Positions 1 through 11,040 are shown, counted from the stretch's first letter. The stretch is DNA of 64,000 bases from Leptodactylus fallax (GCA_947044405.1 CAMRHE010000355.1:682001-746000); one strand, 5' to 3'. Notes: generated by a model from the letters alone, not told the origin. Numbers and translations: made by a program.

Positions 1-105
1 TTTTACAGAGAGAAATGTATTTATCATGTTCCCTGGTGAAAATACTATAGCAACTTTTTATGCATATTTTTCCATTGCTATTTTAGCCACACCTAACATG
101 ACTGA

Positions 106-176
106 GTACACCCTAAGGCTAAGGGGACCCGTTGCAGAAACGCAGCAAAATATTGCTGCGGAAGAAAAAAAGCTGT
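106..176. repeat. Foldback MITE fragment (family A)
   Basis: The short block has the terminal signature of a MITE found several times in this window: an aaggctaagg-type end, then gttgcagaaacgcagcaaaa. The best copy is at 63,763-63,986. Only one end is present here, so it is a truncated fragment followed by an A-run at about 180-195. No coding potential. Confidence 0.45.
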
Positions 177-401
177 ACAAAAAAAAAAAAAAAAACGAAC
201 GGCACCTTGTACTTGTGTTCCCGACCATCAACATTATCAGCTAAGCCACCCGATCAGGGAGCCAGTTTAGTAGAACAAAAAATCTGCACAATTTGTTTGT
301 CCATTTTTGGAGAAACAAGTATTTTCAATCAATGGGCATTTCAGTATTTTCATGTCTGACCGTTGAAAATTTCAGCCATCTAAAATCTAGTGAATATGGC
401 T

Positions 402-745
402 AATGTGAGGCTGAGGCCACATGCTGTGGAAAGGCTGCATTTTTGTTCCAGGTTTTGCTGCCATTTTATGAGCCAAAAGGCAAGAATGGCTTCTGAAGGA
501 ATGGGAAAAATAAAAAGGAACCATAGATTATACATCTTTCTGCTAAATCTACTGCCGACTTTGGCTCAGCGTTTGGCATAGCTTTTCTATATGTGACCTC
601 AGCTTTTTTTTTTGTTGCAGATTTTTGAGTGTAGGCTGGAAGTGGATTTAAAAGCAAAATCGAGAAAGGACTTCTATTCTCCTTCCCGTTGAATCCTCTT
701 CTGGCTTTGACTCAAACAGCAGTAAATTCTGCACCGAAAAAAGGA
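402..745. repeat. Degenerate foldback MITE copies (family A)
   Basis: Contains the family A landmarks in order, all mutated: ggctgaggccac end, ttttgctgccattttatgagcc, aagaatggcttctgaaggaatg, then a second run with tttttgttgcagatttttg and ctggctttgactcaaaca. This looks like one and a half old copies fused together. Family A elements fold into long hairpins because both halves are near reverse complements. Confidence 0.5.
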
Positions 746-3276
746 ACAAAGACTCCATGTTTGTCTCTAGGCTGTATTCTGCATTATTATTTGTAAGTCA
801 CCTCTCACTGAAATTGGTGGTAGCAAAATCAAAAGTAAAATAAATTGATATATATTAAAAAATGGCTCAAACCAATCCCATAATTATGGCTCCCAAACAA
901 CCATACCTGGGTGAACAACTTGCTATCCCCTAAGACATTTGCACAAAGGGGAATAACACATATAGGGGTAGCACAAACCACCAGGAGTCTATTACATCCA
1001 AGCAGGCAGGAGATTCCTATCATATAGAATTCTAATGGTGTCCAAAAACAGGTAGTGTTAGAAAGCATGTGTGACAAAAAAGTTGCATCCTATTTCTAAA
1101 AGTTTCCCCTAATGGTTGTAAATAGGTTTCTTAAAAAATTTGAATGCTATGTCTCACATGCTGTGACAAGGTGATAAAATTTATAATGGCAGAGGCTTAG
1201 ATAGCAGCCTGGATGGCTGTGCAATCACAGCTACCTGCCAGGAGAGGCAGTATTCAACAGTCCCTGCTGCGCTAACTAGTAGATACTTGATACTAGTAAC
1301 AGCCTAGATTCCAAATAGATCACTCTAAGATGAGCAGTTTTAACTAAGACAAGCCCTAAATAGTTAAGATAGGATTTAGCACTGAAAACTGCTGTACACT
1401 GGCCCTGATGGTGGACCTGTGTACTAAGGAGAAGCAGCACAGGAAAGCTAGGCCTATATACACTAAACCCCACCCACTTCCTCCTTCCCTCCCTAACAAC
1501 CCTGATTGGGTGGGACAATGGAGGGTGCATAGGAGCCATGCAGTCCAGGGAGACTGCTAGCACCTAGGTATCCATAACATCACTGAACTAATACAATTGA
1601 ATAGTTGAAATGAAGTACAAGGATGCAAAGAGACGCTCTGAGACACAAGCAGAAGAGTACCCACGTCATTAACATCTACAGTGTGTGTATGTATCATAAG
1701 AATATAGCCGCCGCCCCCCCCCCCCCCCAAAAAAAAAAAAAGAAGGTTGTAGCTAAGGAGACATGTGCATCTCAATAAACACAGGCACATTACAAGCACA
1801 CTCATCGTTGAAAAATAATGCACCTCATGAGCATACAGTCCCCCATATATACAATATATCACAACTCATTCGTGAAAGAATGGAGGGGGGGATATTACTC
1901 CCACAATTAAAAACGGGAAACTATATCCACAAGGAGTGGATCAAATAGCAGAGATAGAATCAAACACTAGAAGTCAATTCACACCTCATAAGAAAGTGAT
2001 CTACTATTAATAGATACATTGATGGAAATAAAATAAACACTGCAGATACGATAACTACAATGGGATAAAAACAAAAGACTAAGGAAAGACGTGGAATAAC
2101 GCTAGCAACCTCCACTGTGTTCTACCAGAGCCCATCAAACATCACAGAATCACATCTTCCAAAATGTTCAGACTATAGAAAAATAGACTACAAAATAGAA
2201 AATGTTGGACCCAAAAGTCCCTAAACCAGGGGGGCTGAAAAAAATAAGACCAGCAGGATCCGAATACCTGTAGTCAAAAATCCATCAGTATGTGTATGTC
2301 AAAACCATAAGTGGGTCCAAAACACAGAAGAGATGCATATAATTTCCAATATATTTTCTCTGTAGACTCCATTTGTGATATTAGCGTAAAATTACTGATG
2401 TAGAATACTGCAGCATGAACATGAACTAAAGCATATGCCATGCACAGTGTGATTACAGCTGTAAGATCACCAGTGGCGAACCCATTGATATCTACAGTAG
2501 CAGCTCTATGGATGAGATTATCTACATGCCATGACTAAAACCCACAGATTTCAAAGTTTGCAATGGAAGAGTGAAGAAATAAGGCGATACCTTTTAGAGG
2601 CTGAGTATATTTGATAGTGAGCTTTCGAGAGTGCTAGATCTCTTCTTCAGACATGGTGTAATGCAAGGAACTGAAAATTCATACTCTTTATACACATACA
2701 AGACATGGATCTTCAAAAGGATCTTGGAATAACAAAATGCAATATAAGTAGGGAAGTTATTTACAACAGGTCGGGTTTGCAATGCAAAGGTTGAAAGCCA
2801 AATATGTAGGTGAGCCATAGAAATAAACATTGTTTCCCTACAACTAAAAGAACAGTTTCATTCATGTGAAGACTTGCAGAAATCACATTCTTGCTACTAA
2901 AACAGTTCCATTCAGTTGAAAGGAACTGATTTGCACAAAATCTGTTGCATGTAAAGGCTCAATTTAAAGATGGTGGCCCCATATAATCAAATGACTTAGA
3001 TACCGCAGTTGCAATTGACTGTGGCATATAAGTGGTTAAACAATACTATCACCAAGTGTGACTGTTATTCTGTAATGCAGCTAGCACTCACCACATATGG
3101 TGTGGATTTAGCACCTGAATCTGTGCCATATTGCCCAAGTGGACGCCTACCATACATGTATTGTGGATGTTGCTAGGGCTTAACAAACCTGGCACCTTGG
3201 AAATGCTGTAGAGTCTATGGGATGTACATAATACAGTAGGAAGAACTAAGCAGATTGATATATAGTTTTACTAGTC
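746..3276. other. No gene seen; unique or very old sequence
   Basis: No frame shows recognisable protein similarity. A mononucleotide double run, 15 C followed by 13 A, lies at 1,714-1,741. The minus strand of 2,590-2,660 has a ctgaagaagag / ctctcgaaag pattern of the kind seen in vertebrate retroelement tails, but I could not fold it convincingly. The rest is AT-rich with scattered stops. Confidence 0.5.
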
Positions 3277-4030
3277 ATACCACCTAACTGTTCAGGGACA
3301 GTCCTGGATTTCAGGTGCTGTCCCTCTGTCCCAGTTATGTTCAGTCTTCAAGTCTATCTCCAGATGCAGATAGAGTTGAGTACAATGGGCAAGCAGGAAG
3401 CCGTCAATATTTATATACTTATTTAAATCTCTGCTCATTCTAGGCTTAGTAGTCCAGTGGGCAGTCTTTCCTACATGAGTATGCATACAGAAATAGCTAC
3501 CAGTCACTGACAGTCTGCTGCTTTCAATATACTGAGGAACTGAGGTGAGGTACTACTTTATTTTTTTTTTATTTCATAATGTGAGTTCTACATGGGGACA
3601 TTATAAGATGTAGTGGCCACAATGACTGTGTAAGAGCCACAAGGGGACATTATAAGGAGGTGGCTTTATATTGTGTGGGAGTCCAAAGGGGGCATTAAAT
3701 TGCGTGGAGAGGCCACATTATAATTTTTGGGGGCCACAAGGGGGCATTATATTGTGTGGAGGCAAAAAGGGATTGGTTGGGGTTTGAAGTGTTGCCTATT
3801 GTGCCTAAATTTGCTTTGGTGCATTGTCTGCACTGCACATTTTGCCCTTTGTCATCTGAGGGGCAAATGATATAACTTCATTTATTTATTTCAACCTCAG
3901 CTCTATACGGCCTTGAAAGTCCAGTGTTCAACATTCCCTGCATGAGTGTGCATGCAGAAATAGCTACCAGCCACTGACAAGGACCACCCGCTGGACACCT
4001 AAGTCCAGAATGGGCGGAGAATTACCTGAG
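3277..4030. repeat. Interspersed repeat with internal minisatellite
   Basis: Two related blocks, about 3,395-3,515 and 3,885-3,990, share gtccagtg followed by catgagt.tgcat.cagaaatagctaccag. Between them, 3,590-3,780 is a degenerate tandem array of roughly 45-60-bp units built on ggggacattataa / ggggcattatattgtgtgg / gccacaa. The start (cataccacctaactgttcagggacagtcctgg) resembles a common frog repeat end. The same unit word recurs at about 34,565-34,590, so the array belongs to a mobile repeat family rather than to local slippage alone. Confidence 0.5.
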
Positions 4031-4202
4031 TAACATGCAAGTTACTGAATTTTTTCTTACAAACTACAGGGTGAGTCAAACATTGGTGCAAAATTATAAC
4101 CTATTATTCATATCCAAGATAATATAACAAATTTATTCATATGAAAAGGCAGAATTTCACAGGAGACTCACTGAAGTAAGTTACAGTAGGCCATTGTGAA
4201 CG

Positions 4203-5292
4203 ATATTTTGCAGAGCAGGATAGAGTGTACAGGATGCTTCAAAAAGGAAAGAAAATTATATAAAACTTCACTTTTAATAAATTTAAAAATAGGACAAAGA
4301 ACAGACGAAGACAGACAAACTGTGTGAGTCTGGGGTAAGATAATGATAGTTCAAAAATAGGTAAATAGTATCCAGCCCCATCAGATCGACTGATGTATAT
4401 GTGGCATTGTTTATCCAAAACAAACATGATCACTTAATGTGTATACTGTGTTACTTATGTGTTCAATATCCCTCCAATAGCATCTGGGATGTGCATACTT
4501 TTCTGGAGTATATAAATATCATGAGCAGAGTTCATTCCTTTAATAACCTTTAACTGGGTATCTTATGTATAGCTCTGTGCCTTAGCTGATGAGTCACCTT
4601 GATTTTTAGATAAAACCAAGTAATTCCTCTAAACAGATTAACAACAGGTAGCATTTGATATCCTATATGCTCCCTTGTTAGACATACAGGCAGTCATGCA
4701 GTCAGCTGTCCTTACATGATTCCCAGTCTCCATATGCACATTCAGGTGCACAAGTTTCACCTTTTGTTTTGGTGCACTCTTAAAAGAACATTTGCTCTGT
4801 TATACTCCACATCACCTCAATCTGATACCTATCAGGCCATATAAATCTAACCCTCAGGCTACAGAGTTAAAATAAAAAAGCTCCCTATACATATTTCACC
4901 AGTTCTCTATTTAGTACTGGATCATCAGGGGAGAATCATCGTAACCTCTCAGTCTAAGAGGTAAAAGGCAATGGCGCCGGTGTCTGATGCTGTTCTCCTA
5001 TATAAAGGGGATAACCCCGACTCCAGGGCGGGACAGAAAGTATCAGCCAATCGGGATGGCAGGGGGGCAGAACTATGTACCAATAATGTCCCTCATACCT
5101 CCCATCTTTCTACACACCCACCCGGAGGCGGAGAGGCTTCCCAAAGATCACCAAGGAGGCGTGTCTCCACAAAGACAAGTTTATTCTGATCACACCAATA
5201 TAAGTAAGCATATGAGTGTCAGTACACTATATTTATTGCCTACAGCGGCATTCAACTCCAAACCGCTATAGATCACATCGTATGTCCAGAAA
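4203..5292 (-). repeat. Inverted Penelope pseudo-LTR (upstream copy)
   Basis: Reverse complement of about 9,770-10,830, matching almost continuously from the cagagcaggatagagtgta end through the hammerhead (4,881-4,933) to tatgtccagaaa at about 5,290. It carries about 35 bp near 4,715-4,750 that the downstream copy lacks. It also lacks the outermost ~70 bp of the downstream copy, so it is truncated at its outer end. The minus-strand TATA-like tatataaagg equivalent and cggaggcggag sequences near 5,000-5,130 could be promoter parts, but this is inference. Confidence 0.85.
4881..4933 (-). ncRNA. Hammerhead ribozyme, type I, in inverted pseudo-LTR
   Basis: Read on the minus strand. Core CUGAUGA is at 4,928-4,922 and core GAAA at 4,897-4,894. 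Stem I pairs CUCCC (4,933-4,929) with GGGAG (4,885-4,881), five perfect pairs. Stem II pairs CCAGU with ACUGG around an AU-rich loop. Stem III is three pairs, AUA/UAU, closed by a UG loop. The predicted cleavage follows the A at 4,886. The pair next to the core in stem II is U-U, which is unusual. Short stem III is the known hallmark of hammerheads in Penelope elements. Confidence 0.8.
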
Positions 5293-5296
5293 GAGT

Positions 5297-5608
5297 GAAA
5301 CTTGTGTAGCTGAATGTGCATATGCCACATATAGATCAGTCAATCTGATGGGGTTGGATACTATTTACCGATTTTTGAACTATCTTTATCTTACCCCAGA
5401 CTCAGACACAGTTGATTTATGTCTCTTTGTCTATTCTTTGTCATATTTTTAAATTTATTTATTAAAGGTGAAGTTTTATATAATTTTCTTTCCTTTTTGG
5501 AAACATTGTACACTCTATCCTGCTCTGCAAAATGCTGAATTACTTGATAGAGGGAATAAGGTGGATTAAACCTCCCACCAAATAACAGTTGAGGTTTTTG
5601 TGATAACT
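5297..5608 (+). repeat. Truncated direct Penelope pseudo-LTR
   Basis: From 5,324 to 5,608 it matches 10,622-10,897 in direct orientation (ccacatatagatcagtcaat ... gaggtttttgtgataac). The first ~30 bases, gtgaaacttgtgtagctgaa onward, match the reverse complement of about 4,731-4,758, a segment much further upstream in the full repeat. An internal deletion of several hundred bases therefore removed the hammerhead from this copy. It lies directly before the element's ORF. Confidence 0.75.
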
Positions 5609-7068
5609 ATTAAATAGTACTGTTGAGCGCAATATGGCAAGTTTTCTGTCTGATACACCTGACTTTGCTAAGTGGAGCACAGTAGCACAGACTGTCTTTT
5701 CAGAAAGGGAGTTGTCACAACAACTATTGACAACAAATATCCATGTAGCATTTAAAGAACTCACTAGAGTGTATAAAGACTATGTAGTCTTATGGTGGGA
5801 AGTTCAGTCTTTGGAGAGTTACATTAAAAATAATGAGGATCCATATTAGTCCTGCTGATAGGATAAGAAATTCTTCATTGATGGTTAGATGGGAGAAAGA
5901 TGCGACTGAAAGCTCAATACGTTTTATGAAATTACTCCTAGAGGAGAAGAAGACAGCTTTTGAATCCAAGAGTAAGAAACTGAATGAACTGAGAGAGCAG
6001 GTCCTTAAACTAAAAACCAACCCGCAATTTCAACAGAAAGAGTCTAATCTTGAACTACAGATAGAACGGTTTCAAGGCAATTTAAGTGATAGGAAGCACC
6101 AACAATTCTTGAGGGACCTACAAGAATTTAAAGAGAATAGGACCTACAGTTTGTTAAGAAAGGATTCAAGAAATAGAGTGGAGGGTGATTTATCATCCTC
6201 AGAGGCTGACCATTCTGGGAGTGAGGCCGATTCCTCCTCACAGGATAGAGGTTTTGGACGTTTCAGAGGGTCAAGAGGAAGGAGTAAAACTTCTATATGG
6301 GGCCAAAAAAAAAGTGGCAGAGGCCCCTGACAATTTTCCTCTGACCCTAATAACAGGTCCGTTTTTTTATCTCAGGGACTGGACCAGGGTCAATACCCTC
6401 TCCGAAGCCGGACACAAACCAGAAACACATAAATAAGATTCAGATTCTGAACCTATCAAGTAGACAATTGTCTGTAACGGAGGATAGAGTGTTATCTAAG
6501 GGACTTTCATTTGTCCCATAGGTTAGATTTGATCTTTTCAATTGGACTAAAGATATTTCACTATTCATTAGGAAACTACAATGGCATAAACATCACTTGT
6601 CTATAAAAAAGAAACCTTGTGCAGAACATAATCTTGAGCTTGAAGATTTTGGGGCTGTGCAGACACTCATGGGTTTCCTGGATGACAATGATCTAGGACC
6701 CCTGAGGGCTCCGTATACAGACCTCAAGTTGAAAAGCTCTAAAATGCCACCACCTAGCGATAATGCAAATTTAGAAAAAAATTTTGTCCATGGTTTTGAT
6801 GGAATTGGGGAGTTTGACACACAATATTGTTTCTCCCAATCATAATCTAACCTTTGAGGAGAGACAGGCTTTAAGAACACTTGAGTTGGATACCTCCATT
6901 ACCATAAAGCCCTCAGACAAGGGGGAAAATGTGGTGGTGATGGACTCCACACACTATAAAAACATGTGTCTATTCCTATTCTCTGATAGGAGCTTTTATG
7001 GTTTGGTAGGAAGTAATCCGACAGAATCCTGTCAACAGTCACTGTTACAAAAGGCACTTGATAGACTT

Positions 7069-7412
7069 CTACTCCTACTCCGCTCTGCTCTTATCCGCTC
7101 TTCACACAATTGTCTCCAAGACTTCTCCCATGCATTCCCCATACTCTGGAACTCATTACCAAGACACATAAGACTATCCCCCACAGTCACAAGCTTCAAG
7201 AAGGCCTACAACTTCCTATAACACTATTGTCTCCACACCACCACCTGAACAGATTGTAAGCCCTTGCGGGCAGGGCCCTCTGTCCCACTGTGCCAGTTGG
7301 TCACTGTTAGTATTATCTGTTTTGTATATCTTGTGTACCGTATGTAAACCCTCAAATGTAAAGCACCATGGAATTAATGGTGCTATATAAATAATTAATA
7401 ATAATAATAATA
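7069..7412 (+). mobile_element. L2/CR1-type LINE 3' tail inserted in the Penelope ORF
   Basis: Starts inside the last codons of an L2-like ORF: QDFSHAFPILWNSLPRHIRL and SFKKAYNFL, ending at 7,221. The characteristic 3' UTR follows, with attgtaagcccttgcgggca, gggccctctgtcccactgtg and ggtgctatataaataa, then a (taa)n tail. It is flanked by a perfect 8-bp duplication, atagactt, at 7,061-7,068 and 7,413-7,420. The Penelope reading resumes without loss at the second copy. Severe 5' truncation is normal for LINE insertions. Confidence 0.85.
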
Positions 7413-8938
7413 ATAGACTTATTAACAAAGATGAATTTGATTTTTTATACCCCAGATTCCCTGTGATGCCCACCTTTTATGCCCTCCCAAAGGTCCATAA
7501 GGGGATATCCCACCTCAAAGGGAGACCAATTATTTCTGGCATAGGGGGACTCACTCTCAATCTGGGCATATATCAACAAAATCCTTAGACCATTCATAGA
7601 ATATCTCCCCTCGTACACTAGGGATACCTTCGACCTCTTGTTAAAATTAGATGGGATCACCATTGGAAATGAGACACTTCTGACATCCATAGACATGGAA
7701 TCATTATACACGACAATTCATCATGAACAAGGAATTCAGGCAGTGGAGTACTATCTGGAGATGCGTGATATTAGACTCAGGACCGATAACATCTTTGTAA
7801 TAGAACTCCTCCAGCTCAGGGTCACAGCTATGGACAGTCCTTGTGCGCCAAGCTATGCTAATCTGCTCCTGGACTTGTGGGAGGCGGTCATCGTGGTATC
7901 CGATGACCTCAGCCAGTGGCAGGAGAACATCTGCCTCTGGCTGAGGTACATCGATGATATTTTCATCTTGTGGCAGGGATATATGAACTCCTTTAAGGAG
8001 TTTGTGGGATGTCTGAATGATAATCCACTGGGTTTGGGCTTTACATTTACATGTAACGTACAGAGGATGCCCTTCCTTGACGTTATGATCATCAAAGATG
8101 AATATGGGATGCTGCAGACTCAAGTGCATAGGATGGATACAGCAATGAATAGCCTCCTCAGATTGGAGAGTGCTCACCCTGTAGCCCTCAAGAAGGGCAT
8201 CCCAAACGGTCAGTACCTCCATCTGAGGAGGAACTTTTCAAAATTATCTGTATTCAAACATCAAGCCGACGATTAGATTCAAAGATCAGGGCTATCCTGA
8301 TTCCACTCTAAAGATGGCCTTTCAGAATGCTATTACAAGTGAGCGGAGGGAACTATTGATCCCTAAGAAGAGAGAGGGTACTACTAATCCTGAGACTAAT
8401 ATTAGGATTATAGGAACTTTTGACAATGCACATAGTGATTTTACTCCAGGATGAGGACCTACAAAAGGTATTGGGACAATCACCCCAAATTACAGTACAT
8501 ATAGACAAGGTAGAAGTTTAAAATATAGGCTCATTCGAAGCTACTTTGAGGGACCTAAACATCTACCGTAGGAACATGGCTGGACCGCAAACCAAAGGGC
8601 AACTTTTCGTGTGGAAATTGTGTTGCATGTGAACAGATGCTTAAGACTAAAGTCGCAACAAGTTCGAAAACCGGTGAGAGTATCACAATTAATGACCATC
8701 AATTGTAAGAGTAAAGGAATTATTTATCTTACACAGTATTCCTGTGGAAAAACTAAACGAGCATTTCGTGTAAGAATAAGAGAGAGAACTACAATGATAT
8801 TGTCAATGTACGTGATACCCCAGTTGTAAAGCACGCATATACTTACCACAATGGGAGCCCCGACTGTTTTAAATTTATAGGACTACAGCAAGTATCACCC
8901 CCCGAAGAGGGGGGGGGGAGATTAGGATAGGTTATTAC

Positions 8939-9373
8939 TAGAAATGAGCGAGTTTTAAAAAATTCGATTTGGCAACTTCGCCGAATTTTCCGATACGATT
9001 CTATTCGATCTGAATTAAATCGTGGTGAATAAACAGCTATTACCTCTCTGCAGAGAGCTCGGGTGGGTGGCAAAATGGCAGAACCCCTTGGATGCCGCGA
9101 CATCCAAGTTGTTAAAACCCCCGATCGGTTATGGAGCAGGGTATTAGCTGTCAGTTACAGGGCTGGGTGCTGATTTGCTGCACGAATGACATTGTGGGTG
9201 ATTCTGCGTTCCCAAAGTTCCTTGCCCCATGTCCTAACATGTACAGCAGCCATTTTGAACAAAATGCGATTCGTTACCACAAAGTGTGAGGAAATCTGGA
9301 TTCGATGCAAATCAGATATTTCCTGAAATTCGGATCGAATTCCACTTCGTCAGCTTCGATTTGCTCATCTCTA
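8939..9373. mobile_element. hAT-type MITE with 8-bp duplication
   Basis: The 435-bp element has inverted ends: tagaaatgagcgag on the left and gatttgctcatctcta on the right. It is flanked by a perfect 8-bp duplication, gttattac, at 8,931-8,938 and 9,374-9,381; the 8-bp length points to the hAT superfamily. No transposase is encoded. A longer relative lies at 18,726-19,269. It interrupts the last part of the Penelope protein between the GIY-YIG region and its C-terminal tail. Confidence 0.85.
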
Positions 9374-9446
9374 GTTATTACTTCAAAATGAGTATAGGTG
9401 GATACATAGGTTTGAGTCAGTATCCCCAGGAGGGATTAATGAATAG

Positions 9447-9769
9447 TTATCTTTTGCCCCTTTCTTATAGGGTATTTATATAAAAAAAAAAAAAATTCCC
9501 TCCTTGTCCTCACTTTTCCTCTCCCTCCTATCTCCCCCCCCCCCATATTCTGAATATACATGTGTCTGTTCTTTCCTTTTTATAAACCTCTCCTCCCTCC
9601 CATGTAAATATACCTGAGGATTGGAAGGTTATCTATTCTTGGTATTATACCAGTTGTAGCAGATATCCTTAGGTGTCTTGATAAATTGAGAGTGTGTCCC
9701 TTTAAAACAATATGACATAATAGAATAGTATTTTTGCGACCACTGCTGGTATAAATATTGACCTCTTTT
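9447..9769 (+). other. Penelope-like element 3' untranslated segment
   Basis: Lies between the end of the degraded ORF and the downstream pseudo-LTR. It holds an A-run (9,483-9,495), a pyrimidine-rich tract with a C-run near 9,535-9,543, and no open frame. The C-run may be a slippage site. Confidence 0.5.
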
Positions 9770-10898
9770 CTGGACATACGATTTGATCTATAGCGGTTTG
9801 GAGTTGAATGCAGCTGTAGGCCATAAATATAGTGTACTGACACTCATATGCTTACTTATATTGGTGTGATCAGAATAAACTTGTCTTTGTGGAGACACGC
9901 CTCCTTGGTGATCTTTGGGAAGCCTCTCCGCCTCCGGGTGGGTGTGTAGAAAGATGGGAGGTATGAGGGACATTATTGGTACATAGTCCTGCCCCCCTGC
10001 CATCCCGATTGGCTGATACTTTCTGTCCCGCCCTGGAGCCGGGGTTATCCCCTTTATATAGGAGAACAGCAGCAGACACCGGCGCCATTGCCTTTTACCT
10101 CTCAGACTGAGAGGTTACGATGATTCTCCCCTGATGATCCAGTACTGAATAGAGAACTGGTGAAATATGTATAGGGAGCTTTTTTATTTTAACTCTGTAG
10201 CCTGAGGGTTAGATTTATATGGCCTGATAGGTATCAGATTGAGGTGATGTGGAGTATAACAGAGCAAATGTTCTTTTAAGAGTGCACCAAAACAAAGGGT
10301 GAAACTTGGTATCATGTAAGGACAGCTGACTTCATGACTGCCCTGTATGTCTAACAAGGGAGCATATAGGATATCAAATGCTACCTGTTGTTAATCTGTT
10401 TAGAGGAATTACTTGGTTTTATCTAAAAATCAAGGTGACTCATCAGCTAAGGCACAGAGCTATACATAAGATACCCAGTTAAAGGTTATTAAAGGCATGA
10501 ACTCTGCTGGTGATATTTATATACTCTAGAAAAGTATGCACATCCCAGATGCTATTGCACACATAAGTAACACAGTACACACATCAAAATTAAGTGATCA
10601 TATGTTGGTTTTGGATAAACAATGCCACATATAGATCAGTCAATCTAATGGGTCTGGATGCTATTTACCTATTTTTGAACTATCTTTATCTTACCCCAGA
10701 CTCACACAGTGTCTGTCTTCGTCTGTTCTTTGTCCTATTTTTAAATTTATTTATTAAAGGTGAAGTTTTATATAATTTTTTCCTTTTTGGAAACCTCCAG
10801 TACACTCTATCCTGCTCTGCAAAATACTGTATTACTTGATAGAGGGAATAAGGTAGATTAAACCTCCCACCAAATAACAGTTGAGGTTTTTGTGATAA
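9770..10898 (+). repeat. Downstream Penelope pseudo-LTR
   Basis: Direct-orientation terminal repeat, the reverse complement of 4,203-5,292 and partly repeated at 5,297-5,608. A TATA-like cctttatataggag lies at 10,050-10,063, upstream of the hammerhead at 10,126-10,178. It ends at gtttttgtgataac, followed by the 9-bp target duplication at 10,899-10,907. Confidence 0.8.
10126..10178 (+). ncRNA. Hammerhead ribozyme, type I, in downstream pseudo-LTR
   Basis: Core CUGAUGA is at 10,131-10,137 and core GAAA at 10,162-10,165. Stem I pairs CUCCC (10,126-10,130) with GGGAG (10,174-10,178). Stem II pairs CCAGU (10,139-10,143) with ACUGG (10,156-10,160). Stem III pairs AUA (10,165-10,167) with UAU (10,170-10,172) around a UG loop. 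Predicted cleavage follows A10,173. The copy differs from the inverted one only in the stem II loop, so both folds are conserved. As there, U10,138 faces U10,161 at the core side of stem II. Such ribozymes are known in Penelope-like elements; activity here is untested. Confidence 0.85.
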
Positions 10899-11040
10899 CC
10901 ATTGTGACCTATGCTAACTACAACTAACTCTGACAATGGCTGTTAATCTATGTACTAGAAATGTGAAAAATAAACGTTTCCCTATCTTTTTTGTTTACAT
11001 TTTCTCGGATATTAACCCAATTGCAGACACTTCTTGATTT

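Larger units (their letters stand above)
5634..9446 (+). pseudogene. Penelope-like reverse transcriptase/GIY-YIG protein, degraded and twice interrupted
   Basis: Begins MASFLSDTPDFAKW at 5,634, with a frameshift near 5,830, a charged coiled-coil-like stretch (5,900-6,120), a Ser/Arg-rich tail to about 6,330, VLSKGLSFVP near 6,490 and IKPSDKGENVVVMD at about 6,904. After the L2 insertion it resumes with FYALPKVHKG near 7,470. RT motifs follow in one open stretch (7,638-8,276): SIDMESLYTTI, CAPSYANLLLDLWE and RYIDDIFILW, so the catalytic Asp pair is intact. CGNCVAC lies near 8,610-8,640 and a GIY-YIG-like IIYLTQYSCGKT near 8,730, where the YVG step is missing. The end RWIHRFESVSPGGLNE stops at 9,446 and is typical of the family. 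Confidence 0.85.
4200..10898 (+). mobile_element. Penelope-like retroelement, complete but defective
   Basis: The element is bounded by a 9-bp duplication, ccattgtga, at 4,191-4,199 and 10,899-10,907. Layout: inverted terminal repeat (4,203-5,292), truncated direct terminal repeat (about 5,297-5,608), one degraded ORF (5,634-9,446) with Penelope RT and GIY-YIG regions, then a full direct terminal repeat (about 9,770-10,898). Inverted plus direct pseudo-LTRs are typical of Penelope-like elements. Both full terminal repeats hold a hammerhead ribozyme. An L2 tail (7,069-7,412) and a hAT MITE (8,939-9,373) inserted later, each with its own target duplication. Frameshifts, stops and loss of the YIG motif show it is dead. 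Confidence 0.85.

Noticed and set aside
2590..2660. Minus-strand ctgaaga ... ctctcgaaag pattern resembling a hammerhead core
   Set aside because: CUGAAGA is allowed by the CUGANGA consensus, but stem II leaves an unpaired base next to the core and neither stem I nor stem III forms convincingly.
4971..5271. Proline-rich frames mirrored at 9,788-10,088
   Set aside because: Produced by the inverted Penelope pseudo-LTRs; no conserved protein.
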